Below, piece after piece: positions 17,180 through 26,165 of a stretch of 64,000 nucleotides of DNA. The stretch lies in the NCBI RefSeq assembly GCF_015910445.1, contig NZ_CP048882.1:5267501-5331500 (forward strand). The letters are read 5' to 3'. This DNA is from Streptomyces bathyalis. GTDB taxonomy: Bacteria > Actinomycetota > Actinomycetes > Streptomycetales > Streptomycetaceae. Position numbers and translations under genes: made by a program. Each line of letters starts with the position of its first letter. Position 1 is the stretch's first letter. Below the pieces are notes generated by a model. It searched no databases, had not been told where the DNA came from, and saw nothing but the letters and a program-made list of their open reading frames with translations.

Positions 17180-17563
17180 TCAGCGGTCGTTGTGCTGGAA
17201 GACGAATCCGGCGACGCCGGGGACGACGATCCCGACCCCGATCAGGAAGAGCCACATGCCGAAGATCACTCCGAGCCCGGCGATCGCCGTGCCCAGGGCA
17301 GTGAAGACGGGGTAGTAGCTGCGCGGCGAGAAGAAGGCGAGCGGCCCGGCGCCCTCCCGTACGTCCGCGTCCGTGCGGTCCTGCGCGCGGTCGCCGTGCC
17401 GCAGGTACTGCACCCACAGGAAGAGGGCGATGAGAGAGGACATCAGGAAGGAGACCAGCAGGGCGGCGTTCCCCGCGGTGTCCCGCGAGAAGGGCACGTA
17501 GCAGGCGGAGACCACCGCGAAGAAGGCGGCCACACCGGTGAAGAGCAGCGCCTCGACCCTCAT
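17180..17563 (-). CDS. ctaF: Cytochrome c oxidase subunit 4 (CtaF)
   Basis: A 127-residue membrane protein with four hydrophobic segments in two pairs (FTGVAAFFAVVSACYVPF, AALLVSFLMSSLIALFLW, then two after YYPVFTALGTAIAGLGVIF). This matches the small actinobacterial aa3 oxidase subunit IV. Start ATG 17563 overlaps the ctaD stop as ATGA, showing translational coupling. qcrB starts 32 bp downstream. It lies in a frame also open much further upstream through ctaD, but the coupled ATG gives the right family length. Confidence 0.85.
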   Translation of the reverse strand: MRVEALLFTGVAAFFAVVSACYVPFSRDTAGNAALLVSFLMSSLIALFLWVQYLRHGDRAQDRTDADVREGAGPLAFFSPRSYYPVFTALGTAIAGLGVIFGMWLFLIGVGIVVPGVAGFVFQHNDR

Positions 17564-19266
17564 CGCCCCGCCCCCTCCGCCTCGCGCGGCCCCGAGGTGG
17601 TTCGCGCCATCTCCGGGTGGTGCAGGTCGAAGGCAGGCGATTCGGAGCGGATGCGCGGCAGGGCCTCGAAGTTGTGCCGGGGCGGCGGGCACGACGTCGC
17701 CCACTCCAGGGACCGCCCCCAGCCCCAGGGGTCGTCCTCGGTGACGCGCTTGCCGTACCTGGAGGTGTGCCACACGTTGTAGAGGAAGGGGAGCGTGGAC
17801 AGGCCGAGGACGAAGGCGCTGACCGACGAGACGGTGTTGAGCGCGGTGAAGCCGTCGGCCGCCAGATAGTCGGCGTAGCGGCGGGGCATTCCCTCCTCGC
17901 CGAGCCAGTGCTGGACGAGGAAGGTGCCCTGGAAGCCGGCGAAGAGAGTCCAGAAGTGGATCTTCCCCAGGCGCTCGTCCAGCATCTTCCCGGTCATCTT
18001 CGGCCACCAGAAGTAGAAGCCGCCGAACGTCGCGAAGACGATGGTTCCGAAGAGCACGTAGTGCAGGTGGGCGACGATGAAGTAGCTGTCGGTGAGATGG
18101 AAGTCCAGCGGCGGCGAGGCGATGATGACCCCCGTCATTCCGCCCAGCAGGAACGTCACGAGGAAGCCGACGGCCCACAGCATCGGGGTCTCGAACGACA
18201 GCGACCCGCGCCACATCGTCCCGATCCAGTTGAAGAACTTCACGCCCGTCGGCACCGCGATCAGGAACGACATCAGCGAGAAGAAGGGCAGCAGCACCGC
18301 GCCCGTCGCGAACATGTGGTGCGCCCAGACCGTGGCCGACAGACCGGTGATGGCGCAGGTCGCGGCGATCAGGCCGATGTATCCGAAGATCGGCTTGCGG
18401 CTGAAGACGGGCAGGATCTCGGTCACGATCCCGAAGAACGGCAGCGCCACGATGTAGACCTCGGGATGCCCGAAGAACCAGAACAGGTGCTGCCAGAGGA
18501 TCGCGCCGCCGTTGGCGGAGTCGAAGATGTGCGCCCCGTACTTGCGGTCCGCCTCCAGGGCAAGCAGCGCCGCCGTCAGCACGGGGAAGGCGAGCAGCGC
18601 AAGGATCGAGGTGAACAGCACGTTCCAGGTGAACAGCGGCATCCGGAAGACGGTCATGCCCGGCGCTCGCAGGCAGATGATCGTGGTGATGAAGTTGACG
18701 GAGCCGAGGATCGTGCTCAGACCCGCCACCGCGAGCCCCATCGTCCACAGGTCGCCGCCCGAACCGGGCGAGAACGTCGCGCTGTTGAGCGGCGCGTACG
18801 CGAACCAGCCGAAGGACGCGGAACCCTCCGGGGTGAGGAAACCGCTGAGGACCATCAGGCCGCCGAAGAGGAAGACCCAGTACGTGAAGGCGTTCAGCCG
18901 TGGGAAGGCCACATCCGGCGCACCGATCTGCAGCGGCATGACGACGTTGGCGAACCCGGTGAACGTGGGCGTCGCGAAGAGCAGCATCATGATCGTGCCG
19001 TGCGTCGTGAACAGCTCGTTGTACTGCTGCGCGGAGAAGATCTGCAGTCCCGGGCGGGCCAGTTCGGCCCGCATCAGCATCGCCATCAGACCGGCCACGA
19101 TGAAGAACGCGAAGGACGTGGCCAGATACATGTTCCCGATCACCTTGTGATCGGTGGTGCTCAGATAGTTCAGCAGCCTCTTGCCGAAGGTGAGCCGCCG
19201 GCTGGTCGCCGGCGGCTTCGCGTCCGATGAGCTCCGTGCTGTGTCGTCCTCAGCTGCTGTGCTCAC
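17560..19266 (-). CDS. ctaD: Cytochrome c oxidase subunit I (CtaD)
   Basis: A 568-residue heme-copper oxidase subunit I. The low-spin heme ligand lies in ELFTTHGTIMMLLF. The CuB/Tyr cross-link motif is WFFGHPEVYIVALPFFG and the CuB histidines are in VWAHHMFATG. The heme a/a3 ligand helix is IVAHLHYVLFG. All redox ligands are intact, so it should be active. The start is placed at GTG 19266 because GGGAGGG lies 7 bp upstream. A further upstream ATG (19356) adds 30 residues unlike the family. It is coupled to ctaF. CtaC and CtaE are absent, so this is a partial, probably secondary, oxidase set. Confidence 0.92.
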   Translation of the reverse strand: MSTAAEDDTARSSSDAKPPATSRRLTFGKRLLNYLSTTDHKVIGNMYLATSFAFFIVAGLMAMLMRAELARPGLQIFSAQQYNELFTTHGTIMMLLFATPTFTGFANVVMPLQIGAPDVAFPRLNAFTYWVFLFGGLMVLSGFLTPEGSASFGWFAYAPLNSATFSPGSGGDLWTMGLAVAGLSTILGSVNFITTIICLRAPGMTVFRMPLFTWNVLFTSILALLAFPVLTAALLALEADRKYGAHIFDSANGGAILWQHLFWFFGHPEVYIVALPFFGIVTEILPVFSRKPIFGYIGLIAATCAITGLSATVWAHHMFATGAVLLPFFSLMSFLIAVPTGVKFFNWIGTMWRGSLSFETPMLWAVGFLVTFLLGGMTGVIIASPPLDFHLTDSYFIVAHLHYVLFGTIVFATFGGFYFWWPKMTGKMLDERLGKIHFWTLFAGFQGTFLVQHWLGEEGMPRRYADYLAADGFTALNTVSSVSAFVLGLSTLPFLYNVWHTSRYGKRVTEDDPWGWGRSLEWATSCPPPRHNFEALPRIRSESPAFDLHHPEMARTTSGPREAEGAGR

Positions 19267-19388
19267 CCGTCGCCCTCCCCGCCAGACGTCCGCGGAGCCG
19301 AGTGTCCGAAGAGGTGCGATCCATGCTGGAACACCCTGGAGAAGGCGTGCGGGCACGCTCGGCTGCCACGCCGGTGGGCGGGGCGGGG

Positions 19389-19414
19389 GTCACCCGGACG
19401 CGGGTCCGGGTGAC
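19389..19414. terminator. Stem-loop after the GH35-like gene
   Basis: Perfect 11-bp inverted repeat GTCACCCGGAC, loop GCGG, GTCCGGGTGAC. It begins 10 bp past the stop of the leftward GH35-like gene and separates it from the ctaD unit, which is also leftward. Confidence 0.65.
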
Positions 19415-19423
19415 GTATGAGCC

Positions 19424-21997
19424 TCAGCCCAGGTGGACGGTGAACTCCGGCCGCTGGACGCGCAGAACCGTGCGGCCGCCCTCACGCGAGGATTTCGCAC
19501 CCTGGCAGCCGGCGCCGCCGTCGACCGCGACGACGGAGTCCGTACCGCCCACGGCGCGGAAGGTCACCCTGCCCTTCTCCATTCCGGTGATCTCGGCGGT
19601 GGCGTACGCGATCCGTCCACCGCCCGCCTCCAGCCCGAGCGGCAGCATCGCGCCGCTGCGTCCCGGGATCCGCAGCTTCTCGCCGCCGAAGAGCGCCTTG
19701 CCCTTCTCGGAGACGGTGAACTCCTGGTCCAGCCCCGACGTGACGTTCAGCGCGTGCAGCAGACGCCCTGCGCCGCCGCCGTCGTTGCCGCCGACTGCGC
19801 GGGTGGTGAGCAGGAAGAGACCGGGGTCGGTCGTGCTGTGGGTGATGGCCGGACTCGCACCGAGCGCCTTGAGAGCGCTGCGCCAGAAGTCCAGATCGCA
19901 GCGGTAGTCGGTCGTGATCACGACGGCCCGGCCCTTGCCGACGGGGATGTCGAAGCCGCAGCCCTTCCCGGTGGAGACCTCCCGCAGCACCGTCGCGCCC
20001 TTGCTCGGGGTGCACAACTGCGCCTTCGCCACGCGGATTTCGGCGCGGGGGGCCGCCCAGCCGTGCGAGGTGGCCGAGAGCCAGAACCGGTCGGCGTCGG
20101 TGAGCGTCTTGCCGACCTTCAGGCCGAGTGCGTCGCGCAGTTCCGCACTGGCCTTGCCCGCCATGTCCTCCTCCGGCACCCGGCCGGAGAGCAGCAGCTT
20201 CCCGCCGGCCTCGAGATAGCGCACGAGTTCGCGCTGCACCTTCGTCGCGAGGTTCTTGCCGGTCGCCAGCGCCAGGACGGGCGTGCGGGACGGGTCGAGG
20301 CGCCCGGACTGGAGGTCGAGGGCCCTGTAGCGGAAGCCGCCGAGCAGCATCGCGCGGGAGAGGGCGCCGCGCGGACCGAAGCCCCGGATCTCCTCGATGT
20401 CGGAGAGGATCGCGTCGACGCTCGCGCGCCCGGGCGGGTGGTACTCCGTCAGATAGTGGTCGGGCACGAAGCCCAGGGCCAGGTCGTCGTACTCGGGCAC
20501 CATGTCGGCGAGGGCACCGGCCAGACCGCCGACCGCGTGGACGGTCTCCTTCAGCGGCTCGTAGCTGAGGTTGCGCCGGCCTTCCGGGTCGACGGGTGCG
20601 GAGAAGCCGTGGCGCTCGCCGGTGATGCCGATGCGGTCGTTGCCGTCGCCCACGGGCTTGTCCAGCCTCGGGTTGAAGCCGCCCGCGAAGAGGTAGTAGT
20701 TGATCATCTTCACGCCCTGCGCGAGGCACAGCCGTGTCTTCAGGTCGCCGCTCTCGGCGTCCTCCTGGTTGTCCAGGTTGTCGCCGTAGTCGGCGTGGCC
20801 CGCGTCGAACTCCAGGGCGCTCAGCGGCTGGTCGGCGTTCTGGACCGACTCGGTGAAGGCGTTGATGAGGTAGAGGTCGGTGACGTTCTTGACCGTGAGC
20901 CCGCCGAGGTAGAAGTCGGAGCCGGCGAAGATCCCCTGCTCGCCCGACCAGGTCTCCATCAACTGGCTGATGCCGATGGGGAACTTCCTCGCGCCACCGT
21001 CCGACGTGCCGTGGATGTTGATGAGGAACGGGATGCCCTTGAGCCCGTTGCCCTCGGCGGACTTGCGGAGCGCGCCGACGTAGCGCGCGAAGCGGCCGCG
21101 CGTGAACGCGCCGAGGTCGTGCATGAGGGCGGCCGCGTAGGAGTCCTTCGGGGCGCGGATGGCCGCGTCGCGCTCATCGGCCGGCTTGTCCGCGAACGGG
21201 TAGCGCTCGCCGAGCTTCGAGCCGTAGGTCTCATCGAGCCATGTGTTGAAGGCCTTGAGCGTGCCGTCGGTGAGGGCGGGATGGTTGCTGACCCATGGCA
21301 GCATGCCGATCTCGTTGTCGAGCTGGCAGGCGATGACACCGTGCTTGCCCTTGCGGTGCTTGCGCTTGGCGATCACCGGTATCACCGCGTCGTACCAGCG
21401 CCGGACCTCCTTGAGGAACGCGGGCGCGAGATAGTCGATCGTCTGGGCGGTGTCCTTGCTGCCGTCCCAGCCCTTCGGGACGATCTCCGGGTGCTCCTCG
21501 CGCACGCGCCGGGGGACCCCCTCGCCCTTGAGCTCGGCCATCGTGAACGGGCCGGGGCGGGCGATGACATGGAAGCCGTTGTCGATGCACAGGTCCAGGA
21601 ACGCGCCCAGGTCGCGCTCCTTGCGGGTCCTGCCGGTGACGTCGATCGAGCCGCCCGCGGTCTCGTGCCACATCCAGGGGATGTAGGTGGCGATGGTGTT
21701 GAGCCCGGCCTCCTTGGCGAGGTCGAGACGGGACTGCCAGTCGGAGCGTTCGAGTCGGAAGTAGTGGATCTCGCCTGCCAGTACGAGCACGGGCTCGCCG
21801 TCGATCAGGAGCCGCTTGCGGTCGTACGACACGGACGGGCCGGAGGCGGTGGGCTTCTCCGGGCGCGCGCCTCCCGTGGCGGTGGCGGCGAACGCGGGCG
21901 TGTCACCGAGGCCGGTGCCTCCCGCGGCGGCGACGGCGAGTGCCCCCGCGCCGCCGATTACGGCGCGGCGGCGCATGTCTGCCGGATGTGACGTCAT
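19424..21997 (-). CDS. Tat-exported GH35-like beta-galactosidase
   Basis: An 857-residue secreted glycoside hydrolase. The N-terminus MRRRAVIGGAGALAVAAAGG is a twin-arginine signal ending near AFA; the start may be ATG 21976 rather than 21997. The TIM-barrel begins near residue 55, with LVLAGEIHYFRLERSDWQSR matching the GH35 opening. The acid/base candidate is Glu229 (CQLDNEIG) and the nucleophile candidate is Glu396 (SALEFDAGH). A beta-rich C-terminal region follows. Family enzymes remove terminal beta-galactose. A double LacI-type operator lies about 100 bp upstream. It belongs to the sulfated-glycan locus but, having its own operator, may be transcribed separately. Confidence 0.8.
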   Translation of the reverse strand: MTSHPADMRRRAVIGGAGALAVAAAGGTGLGDTPAFAATATGGARPEKPTASGPSVSYDRKRLLIDGEPVLVLAGEIHYFRLERSDWQSRLDLAKEAGLNTIATYIPWMWHETAGGSIDVTGRTRKERDLGAFLDLCIDNGFHVIARPGPFTMAELKGEGVPRRVREEHPEIVPKGWDGSKDTAQTIDYLAPAFLKEVRRWYDAVIPVIAKRKHRKGKHGVIACQLDNEIGMLPWVSNHPALTDGTLKAFNTWLDETYGSKLGERYPFADKPADERDAAIRAPKDSYAAALMHDLGAFTRGRFARYVGALRKSAEGNGLKGIPFLINIHGTSDGGARKFPIGISQLMETWSGEQGIFAGSDFYLGGLTVKNVTDLYLINAFTESVQNADQPLSALEFDAGHADYGDNLDNQEDAESGDLKTRLCLAQGVKMINYYLFAGGFNPRLDKPVGDGNDRIGITGERHGFSAPVDPEGRRNLSYEPLKETVHAVGGLAGALADMVPEYDDLALGFVPDHYLTEYHPPGRASVDAILSDIEEIRGFGPRGALSRAMLLGGFRYRALDLQSGRLDPSRTPVLALATGKNLATKVQRELVRYLEAGGKLLLSGRVPEEDMAGKASAELRDALGLKVGKTLTDADRFWLSATSHGWAAPRAEIRVAKAQLCTPSKGATVLREVSTGKGCGFDIPVGKGRAVVITTDYRCDLDFWRSALKALGASPAITHSTTDPGLFLLTTRAVGGNDGGGAGRLLHALNVTSGLDQEFTVSEKGKALFGGEKLRIPGRSGAMLPLGLEAGGGRIAYATAEITGMEKGRVTFRAVGGTDSVVAVDGGAGCQGAKSSREGGRTVLRVQRPEFTVHLG

Positions 21998-22097
21998 GAC
22001 GGGCTCCGTGAGTCAGTGGGCGTGCGTGTGGCGTGAGACGTGCGGCGCGTGTGGCGTGCGCGACGGGAGATGGCTGCTCGGCGAGGTGCGCCGAGAC

Positions 22098-22124
22098 TGT
22101 ATGCGCTTACAGGAAGCGCATACA
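22098..22124. promoter_or_regulatory. Double LacI-type operator upstream of the GH35-like gene
   Basis: TGTATGCGCTT (22098-22108), ACAGG, AAGCGCATACA (22114-22124) is a perfect 11-bp inverted repeat. The left part reads TGTATGCGCTTACA, the exact reverse complement of the site before the solute-binding protein gene (31372-31385). It lies 101 bp upstream of the GH35-like start. It probably binds the LacI protein encoded at 31473-32546. Confidence 0.8.
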
Positions 22125-22162
22125 AGAGGTCGGAGCGAAGGAGTTCGCGGGCTGCCGCGGCG

Positions 22163-23086
22163 TCAGAGCGCGACGCGGAAGCCGGTGTTCCCCGAGGAGG
22201 AGTCCGGCGTGTTCCCCATGCGCGCCGAGGTGCGGTAGCGCAGGCAGTACGACTCATGGCACAGATGCGAACCGCCGCGCAGCGCAACGGCGTCGGAGCC
22301 GTCGGCGAAGGCCCCGTCGCACCATTCCCAGACGTTGCCCGTCATGTTGAACAGGCCGTACGCGTTCGGCGGGAACGCGTCGACAGGGCAGGTGCCCGCG
22401 TAGCCGTCGGCCGCGGTGTTCCGGTCGGGGAAGGAGCCGCGCCAGATGTTCATCCTGAACTCGCCCGCCGGGTCGCGCTCCTGGCCCCACGGGTACGGCA
22501 TGCCCTTCAGGCCGCCACGCGCTCCGTACTCCCACTCGGCCTCGGTCGGCAGGCGCGTGCCGGCCCAAGAGCAGTACGCGAGCGCGTCGTTGTGCGACAC
22601 GTGCACGACCGGGTGGTCCTCGCGGCCGTCAAAGCCGGACTGCGGGCCCTCCGGGTGGCGCCAGTCCGCCCCGTGCACCTGCCGCCACCAGGGTGCGGCG
22701 GCCGCGGCGCGCGTGGCCGGAAAGCCCTCCGGCAGGAAGCCCCCGAACACGAAGGACCAGCCGAAGTGTTCGGCGTCCGTGCGATGGCCGGTCGCTTCGA
22801 CGAAGGCCGCGAACTCGCCGGCGGTGACGGCGGTCGCCGCCAGCAGCAGCGGAGGGAGCGTCACCTCACGCACGGGGCCTTCGCCGTCCGCCGGGTACGG
22901 GGCGGCCTCGCATCCCATCAGGAAGGTGCCACCGGACAACGGACGCCAGCCGCCGAGGGGTCCGGGTACCCCCTCGGCGCGGTGCACCGAAGCCAGTCGG
23001 GGGCGTGCGGAGGCCGCACGGGACGGCGTGCAGCACGCCCGCGGCGCCCGCCTCTCCGGCGTGCTCGCGTCGGTCGTGTCCGTCAC
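22163..23086 (-). CDS. Formylglycine-generating enzyme (SUMF1/FGE)
   Basis: A 307-residue copper-dependent oxidase that converts the sulfatase active-site Cys to formylglycine. The FGE-sulfatase fold is clear: LSGGTFLMGCEAAPYPADGE, RLPTEAEWEYGARGG, GLFNMTGNVWEW and GGSHLCHESYCLRYRTSAR. The copper-binding pair is Cys276 and Cys281, with the same spacing of five as in the characterised Streptomyces coelicolor enzyme. No signal peptide is seen, so it acts in the cytosol. It follows the sulfatase gene by 24 bp in the same operon. The next leftward gene (GH35-like) has its own operator, so this may be the last gene of the transcript. Confidence 0.92.
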   Translation of the reverse strand: MTDTTDASTPERRAPRACCTPSRAASARPRLASVHRAEGVPGPLGGWRPLSGGTFLMGCEAAPYPADGEGPVREVTLPPLLLAATAVTAGEFAAFVEATGHRTDAEHFGWSFVFGGFLPEGFPATRAAAAAPWWRQVHGADWRHPEGPQSGFDGREDHPVVHVSHNDALAYCSWAGTRLPTEAEWEYGARGGLKGMPYPWGQERDPAGEFRMNIWRGSFPDRNTAADGYAGTCPVDAFPPNAYGLFNMTGNVWEWCDGAFADGSDAVALRGGSHLCHESYCLRYRTSARMGNTPDSSSGNTGFRVAL

Positions 23087-23110
23087 CGAAATGCCTCCCT
23101 CCGCCTTGCG

Positions 23111-24559
23111 TCACTCCCGGACCGGGAGCACTCCCTCGGGGGTGTCCCCGTGGCTGCGCTGAAGTTCTGCGAGCTGTCCGGTCAACTCCGCGGCGACGGC
23201 GGCATATTCGGGGTCGCCGTAGCGGTTGTGCAGCTCGTCGGGGTCGCGTTCGAGGTCGAAGAGTTCCCACTCCGGCTCGCGCCGCTCCGCTCCGGCGCCC
23301 GAGGCCCCGGAGCCGTGCCCCGGGTAGTGGATCAGCTTGTGCGTGCGGGTGCGGATGCCGTAGCAGGCCTGCACGTTGTGGTCGTGGTCGAGGTGCATGT
23401 AATAGCGGTAGTAGACGCCGTCGCGCCAGTCGCCGGGCGTCTCGCCGCGCAGCAGCGGTACGAGGCTCCGGCCCTGCATGCGCTCCGGGGGCTCGATCCC
23501 CGCGAGGTCCAGGAGTGTAGGTGCGAAGTCCACGTTCGCCACCAGGTCCTCGTTGACGGAGCCGGGAGCGGTCACGCCGGGCCAGCGCATCACCAGCGGG
23601 ATGCGCATCGACGGGTCGTACATGAACCGCTTGTCGAACCAGCCGTGTTCACCGAGGAAGAAGCCGTGATCGGAGGTGTAGGCGACGACGGTCTCCTCGG
23701 CGAGGCCGGAGACCGTCAGGTAGTGCAGGACGCGGCCGACGTTCTCGTCCAGCGCCGCGACCACCCGCAGGTACTCCTTGATGTACCGCTGATACCGCCA
23801 CTCGCGCTCCTCGCGTTCCGAAAGTCCTTCCGGCACGGGCTCCTTGAGGTCGTCGGGCACGAGATCGGCCATCCGAAGCCGCGCCTCGGCGGCGGCGGTG
23901 GCGCGCTCGCTCAGGTCGTCGTGGAGCGTAGGGGGAGCGGGGATGTCCTCGCCGGCGTAGAGGTTCCGGTGGCGTTCGGCCGGTTCGAAGTGCCGGTGCG
24001 GTGCCTTGTGCTGGACGAGCAGCGCGAAGGGGCGGTCCCGGTCCTGCCCGTCGAGCCAGTTCAGGGCCAGGTCGGTGATGATGTCGGTGACGTAGCCGGT
24101 GTACGTGCGCTCGCCGTCGGCTGTCAGGAAGGTCGGGTCGTTGTAGACGCCGTGCTCGGGCAGGATCTCCCAGTGGTCGAAGCCGCGGGGGTCGCTGCGG
24201 CCGCCGTGGCCCAGATGCCACTTGCCGACGATCGCGGTCCGGTAGCCGGCCTCGCGCAGCATCTCGGGGAAGCTCGGCTGCGTCGCGTCGAAGGTGTGGT
24301 CCGGCCCCTCCAGCGAGGTCATGCCGTTGACGTGGCTGTAGGTGCCCGTCAGCAGGGTCGCGCGGGCCGGTGAGCAGATCGCGTTGGTGCAGAAGGTGTT
24401 GTCGAACCGCATTCCCTCGGCGGCCAGTTGGTCCACAGCCGGGGTCCGGTTGATCACGCTGCCGTACGCGCCGATGGCGGGGACGGCGTGGTCGTCCGTC
24501 ATGAACAGCACGATGTTGGGGCGGGCGTGCTGTCCAGAGGGATGCGCGGGCGGCGTCAC
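23111..24559 (-). CDS. Type I sulfatase
   Basis: A 482-residue alkaline-phosphatase-fold sulfatase. The N-terminal metal site is ARPNIVLFMTDDHAVPAIGA. The modification motif is Cys62-Ser-Pro-Ala-Arg66 in NAICSPARATLLTG, to be converted to formylglycine by the adjacent FGE. Further metal ligands lie in VVAYTSDHGFFLGEHG, and a DKRFMYDPSMRIPLVMRWPG stretch follows. No signal peptide is evident, so desulfation probably happens inside the cell after import. Context with GH39- and GH35-like enzymes suggests a sulfated carbohydrate substrate. The precise sugar is unknown. Confidence 0.92.
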   Translation of the reverse strand: MTPPAHPSGQHARPNIVLFMTDDHAVPAIGAYGSVINRTPAVDQLAAEGMRFDNTFCTNAICSPARATLLTGTYSHVNGMTSLEGPDHTFDATQPSFPEMLREAGYRTAIVGKWHLGHGGRSDPRGFDHWEILPEHGVYNDPTFLTADGERTYTGYVTDIITDLALNWLDGQDRDRPFALLVQHKAPHRHFEPAERHRNLYAGEDIPAPPTLHDDLSERATAAAEARLRMADLVPDDLKEPVPEGLSEREEREWRYQRYIKEYLRVVAALDENVGRVLHYLTVSGLAEETVVAYTSDHGFFLGEHGWFDKRFMYDPSMRIPLVMRWPGVTAPGSVNEDLVANVDFAPTLLDLAGIEPPERMQGRSLVPLLRGETPGDWRDGVYYRYYMHLDHDHNVQACYGIRTRTHKLIHYPGHGSGASGAGAERREPEWELFDLERDPDELHNRYGDPEYAAVAAELTGQLAELQRSHGDTPEGVLPVRE

Positions 24560-24649
24560 GGAATCCTTCCCGGTGCGTGCGGTGCGGTGGTGCGGGGCCG
24601 TCCATCGTCGTGCGGGCCGGGACAGCGCCGGGGATGAGCCGGCGGCGCT

Positions 24650-24667
24650 GCCCCGGCGTTCCGGGGC
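24650..24667. terminator. Short GC hairpin between the glucoamylase-like and sulfatase genes
   Basis: GCCCCGG, loop CGTT, CCGGGGC, with a second overlapping CGCCGGGG/CCCCGGCG pairing just beside it. It sits 30 bp past the stop of the leftward glucoamylase-like gene and 90 bp before the sulfatase. It could reduce readthrough within the locus or stabilise the upstream message. Confidence 0.35.
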
Positions 24668-24696
24668 GGCGGGCAGCCGCGTGAGCTGCTGGGGGA

Positions 24697-26100
24697 TCAG
24701 CCTATGCCGAAGTCCTCCTTGGCCAGCAGCGGGCGCACGTTCCTGGCGAAGCCGCCCGAGCGGAAGGCGGTCTGCAGCAGGCCGGGGCTGAGCACCTGGG
24801 CGAGTCCGGCGGCGACCATGCCCTGGTCGAGCGCCAGCATGAAGTCGCTGACCGTCCCCTCCTTCACGTCGACGGAGTCACGGAAGCCGAGCCCGTCGTG
24901 GTACGCGCCGAAGTCATCGGCGATCTTCACCAGGTTGGCCACGGACGCCCCCGGCTCGAACTGCATTGCCAGGAACGACGCGTGGGGCGTCACGACGCCC
25001 TTGGGGAAGTAGCCCTCCACCGTCATGCCGATCGCGTCGACGCCGTACTCGCTGTAGCCGCCGGCGGGGATGTTGGCGGGCGAGAAGCCCCAGTACCCGT
25101 ACTTCTCCTCCTCCAGGCCGTGTTCGATCTGGCTGCGGATGTAGCGCTTGTGCGTCACGCCCCACGCCTTGGGCGACCACTCGCCCTCGGGCACGAACAG
25201 CGGCACCATCAGGGCCTCGAACATCGAGCCGCCCCAGCTGGGGATGAGCTTGCGGCCGCGGTAGGTGTAGTGGCCGCGGAAGAGGCGCACGCCGTCGACC
25301 GTGACGTACTCGCCCTCGGGCTTCTGCTCCTGCTCGTTCTCGGGGACCATCGTGCGGAACGTGCGCCAGTAGTGCTCGCCCGGCAGGCTGCCGTCCGCGA
25401 TGCCGAGGTAACTGGCCATGCGGGGCTCGGTGTTGAGCGCGCCGTACCAGTGCGAGGTGAAGGTGTTGTCGTCGGTCCAGTAGCCGCCGTGGATCTGGCC
25501 GGGGTTCTGTGCCGGGTCGCTCTCGTCGTACGGGGTGTAGTAGAAGGACCAGTCGGCGTCGGCGAGCAGCTTCTTGACGCGTCCCGCCAGGGACGGGTCG
25601 GCCGCGGCCGCGATGCGCAGCCCCGTCACGAGCCAGGCGTTGTCGACGGACGAGAGGAACGGGCGCACCTCGTCGCCGGTCTCCGGCCACTCGGTGAGCA
25701 CCTCGCCCGTACCGGCGTCGTACCAGTTGAACCAGAAGCCCTTGGCGCGCTCCAGCTTCTCCACCGCCGAGACTGTGCCCGCCAGCCGCTTTCGCATGGT
25801 GGGCCGGCTGATCACGCCGAGCCCGGCGGCCGCGACCGTCGACCAGAGCCCGCAGCCGATGTTGGTCGGTGAGGTCTGCACGCTGCGCTTCGGCTTGGCG
25901 CCGCTGACGTCGATCTTGTCGGCGGCGAGGCCCATGTCCGAGTGCATGGCCTCGATCGAGGCGTAGGTGTCACGGAACCAGCGGTGCAGCAGGGCCGTCG
26001 TGGCGCGGCTGCGCGCCGAGGCCGGCGTGGCCGTGGCGCCGCCGAGGGCGAGCGCGGCCGTCGCACCCGCTCCGGCCGTGAGGATGGTCCGTCGTTTCAT
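24697..26100 (-). CDS. Secreted glucoamylase-like (PF10091-type) protein
   Basis: A 467-residue protein with a twin-arginine signal (MKRRTILTAGAGATAALALG, cleavage near ASA). The (alpha/alpha)-barrel body contains GFWFNWYDAGTGEVLTEWPE, IPSWGGSMFEALMVPLF and YWGFSPANIPAGGYSEYGVD. The last motif, with VVTPHASFLAMQFEP and a terminal DQGMVAAG stretch, is typical of the glycoamylase-like domain found in GH144-related proteins. Its glycan specificity is unknown. The start is placed at ATG 26100, behind GAAGGAG; longer readings lack a signal. It is placed between the GH39-like and sulfatase genes and would act outside the cell. Confidence 0.75.
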   Translation of the reverse strand: MKRRTILTAGAGATAALALGGATATPASARSRATTALLHRWFRDTYASIEAMHSDMGLAADKIDVSGAKPKRSVQTSPTNIGCGLWSTVAAAGLGVISRPTMRKRLAGTVSAVEKLERAKGFWFNWYDAGTGEVLTEWPETGDEVRPFLSSVDNAWLVTGLRIAAAADPSLAGRVKKLLADADWSFYYTPYDESDPAQNPGQIHGGYWTDDNTFTSHWYGALNTEPRMASYLGIADGSLPGEHYWRTFRTMVPENEQEQKPEGEYVTVDGVRLFRGHYTYRGRKLIPSWGGSMFEALMVPLFVPEGEWSPKAWGVTHKRYIRSQIEHGLEEEKYGYWGFSPANIPAGGYSEYGVDAIGMTVEGYFPKGVVTPHASFLAMQFEPGASVANLVKIADDFGAYHDGLGFRDSVDVKEGTVSDFMLALDQGMVAAGLAQVLSPGLLQTAFRSGGFARNVRPLLAKEDFGIG

Positions 26101-26165
26101 GATGGTGCGACTCCTTCGTCTTTCGGTGGACGTGCAGTCGTTGGAAGTCCTCCGGGGCCGCGGCC

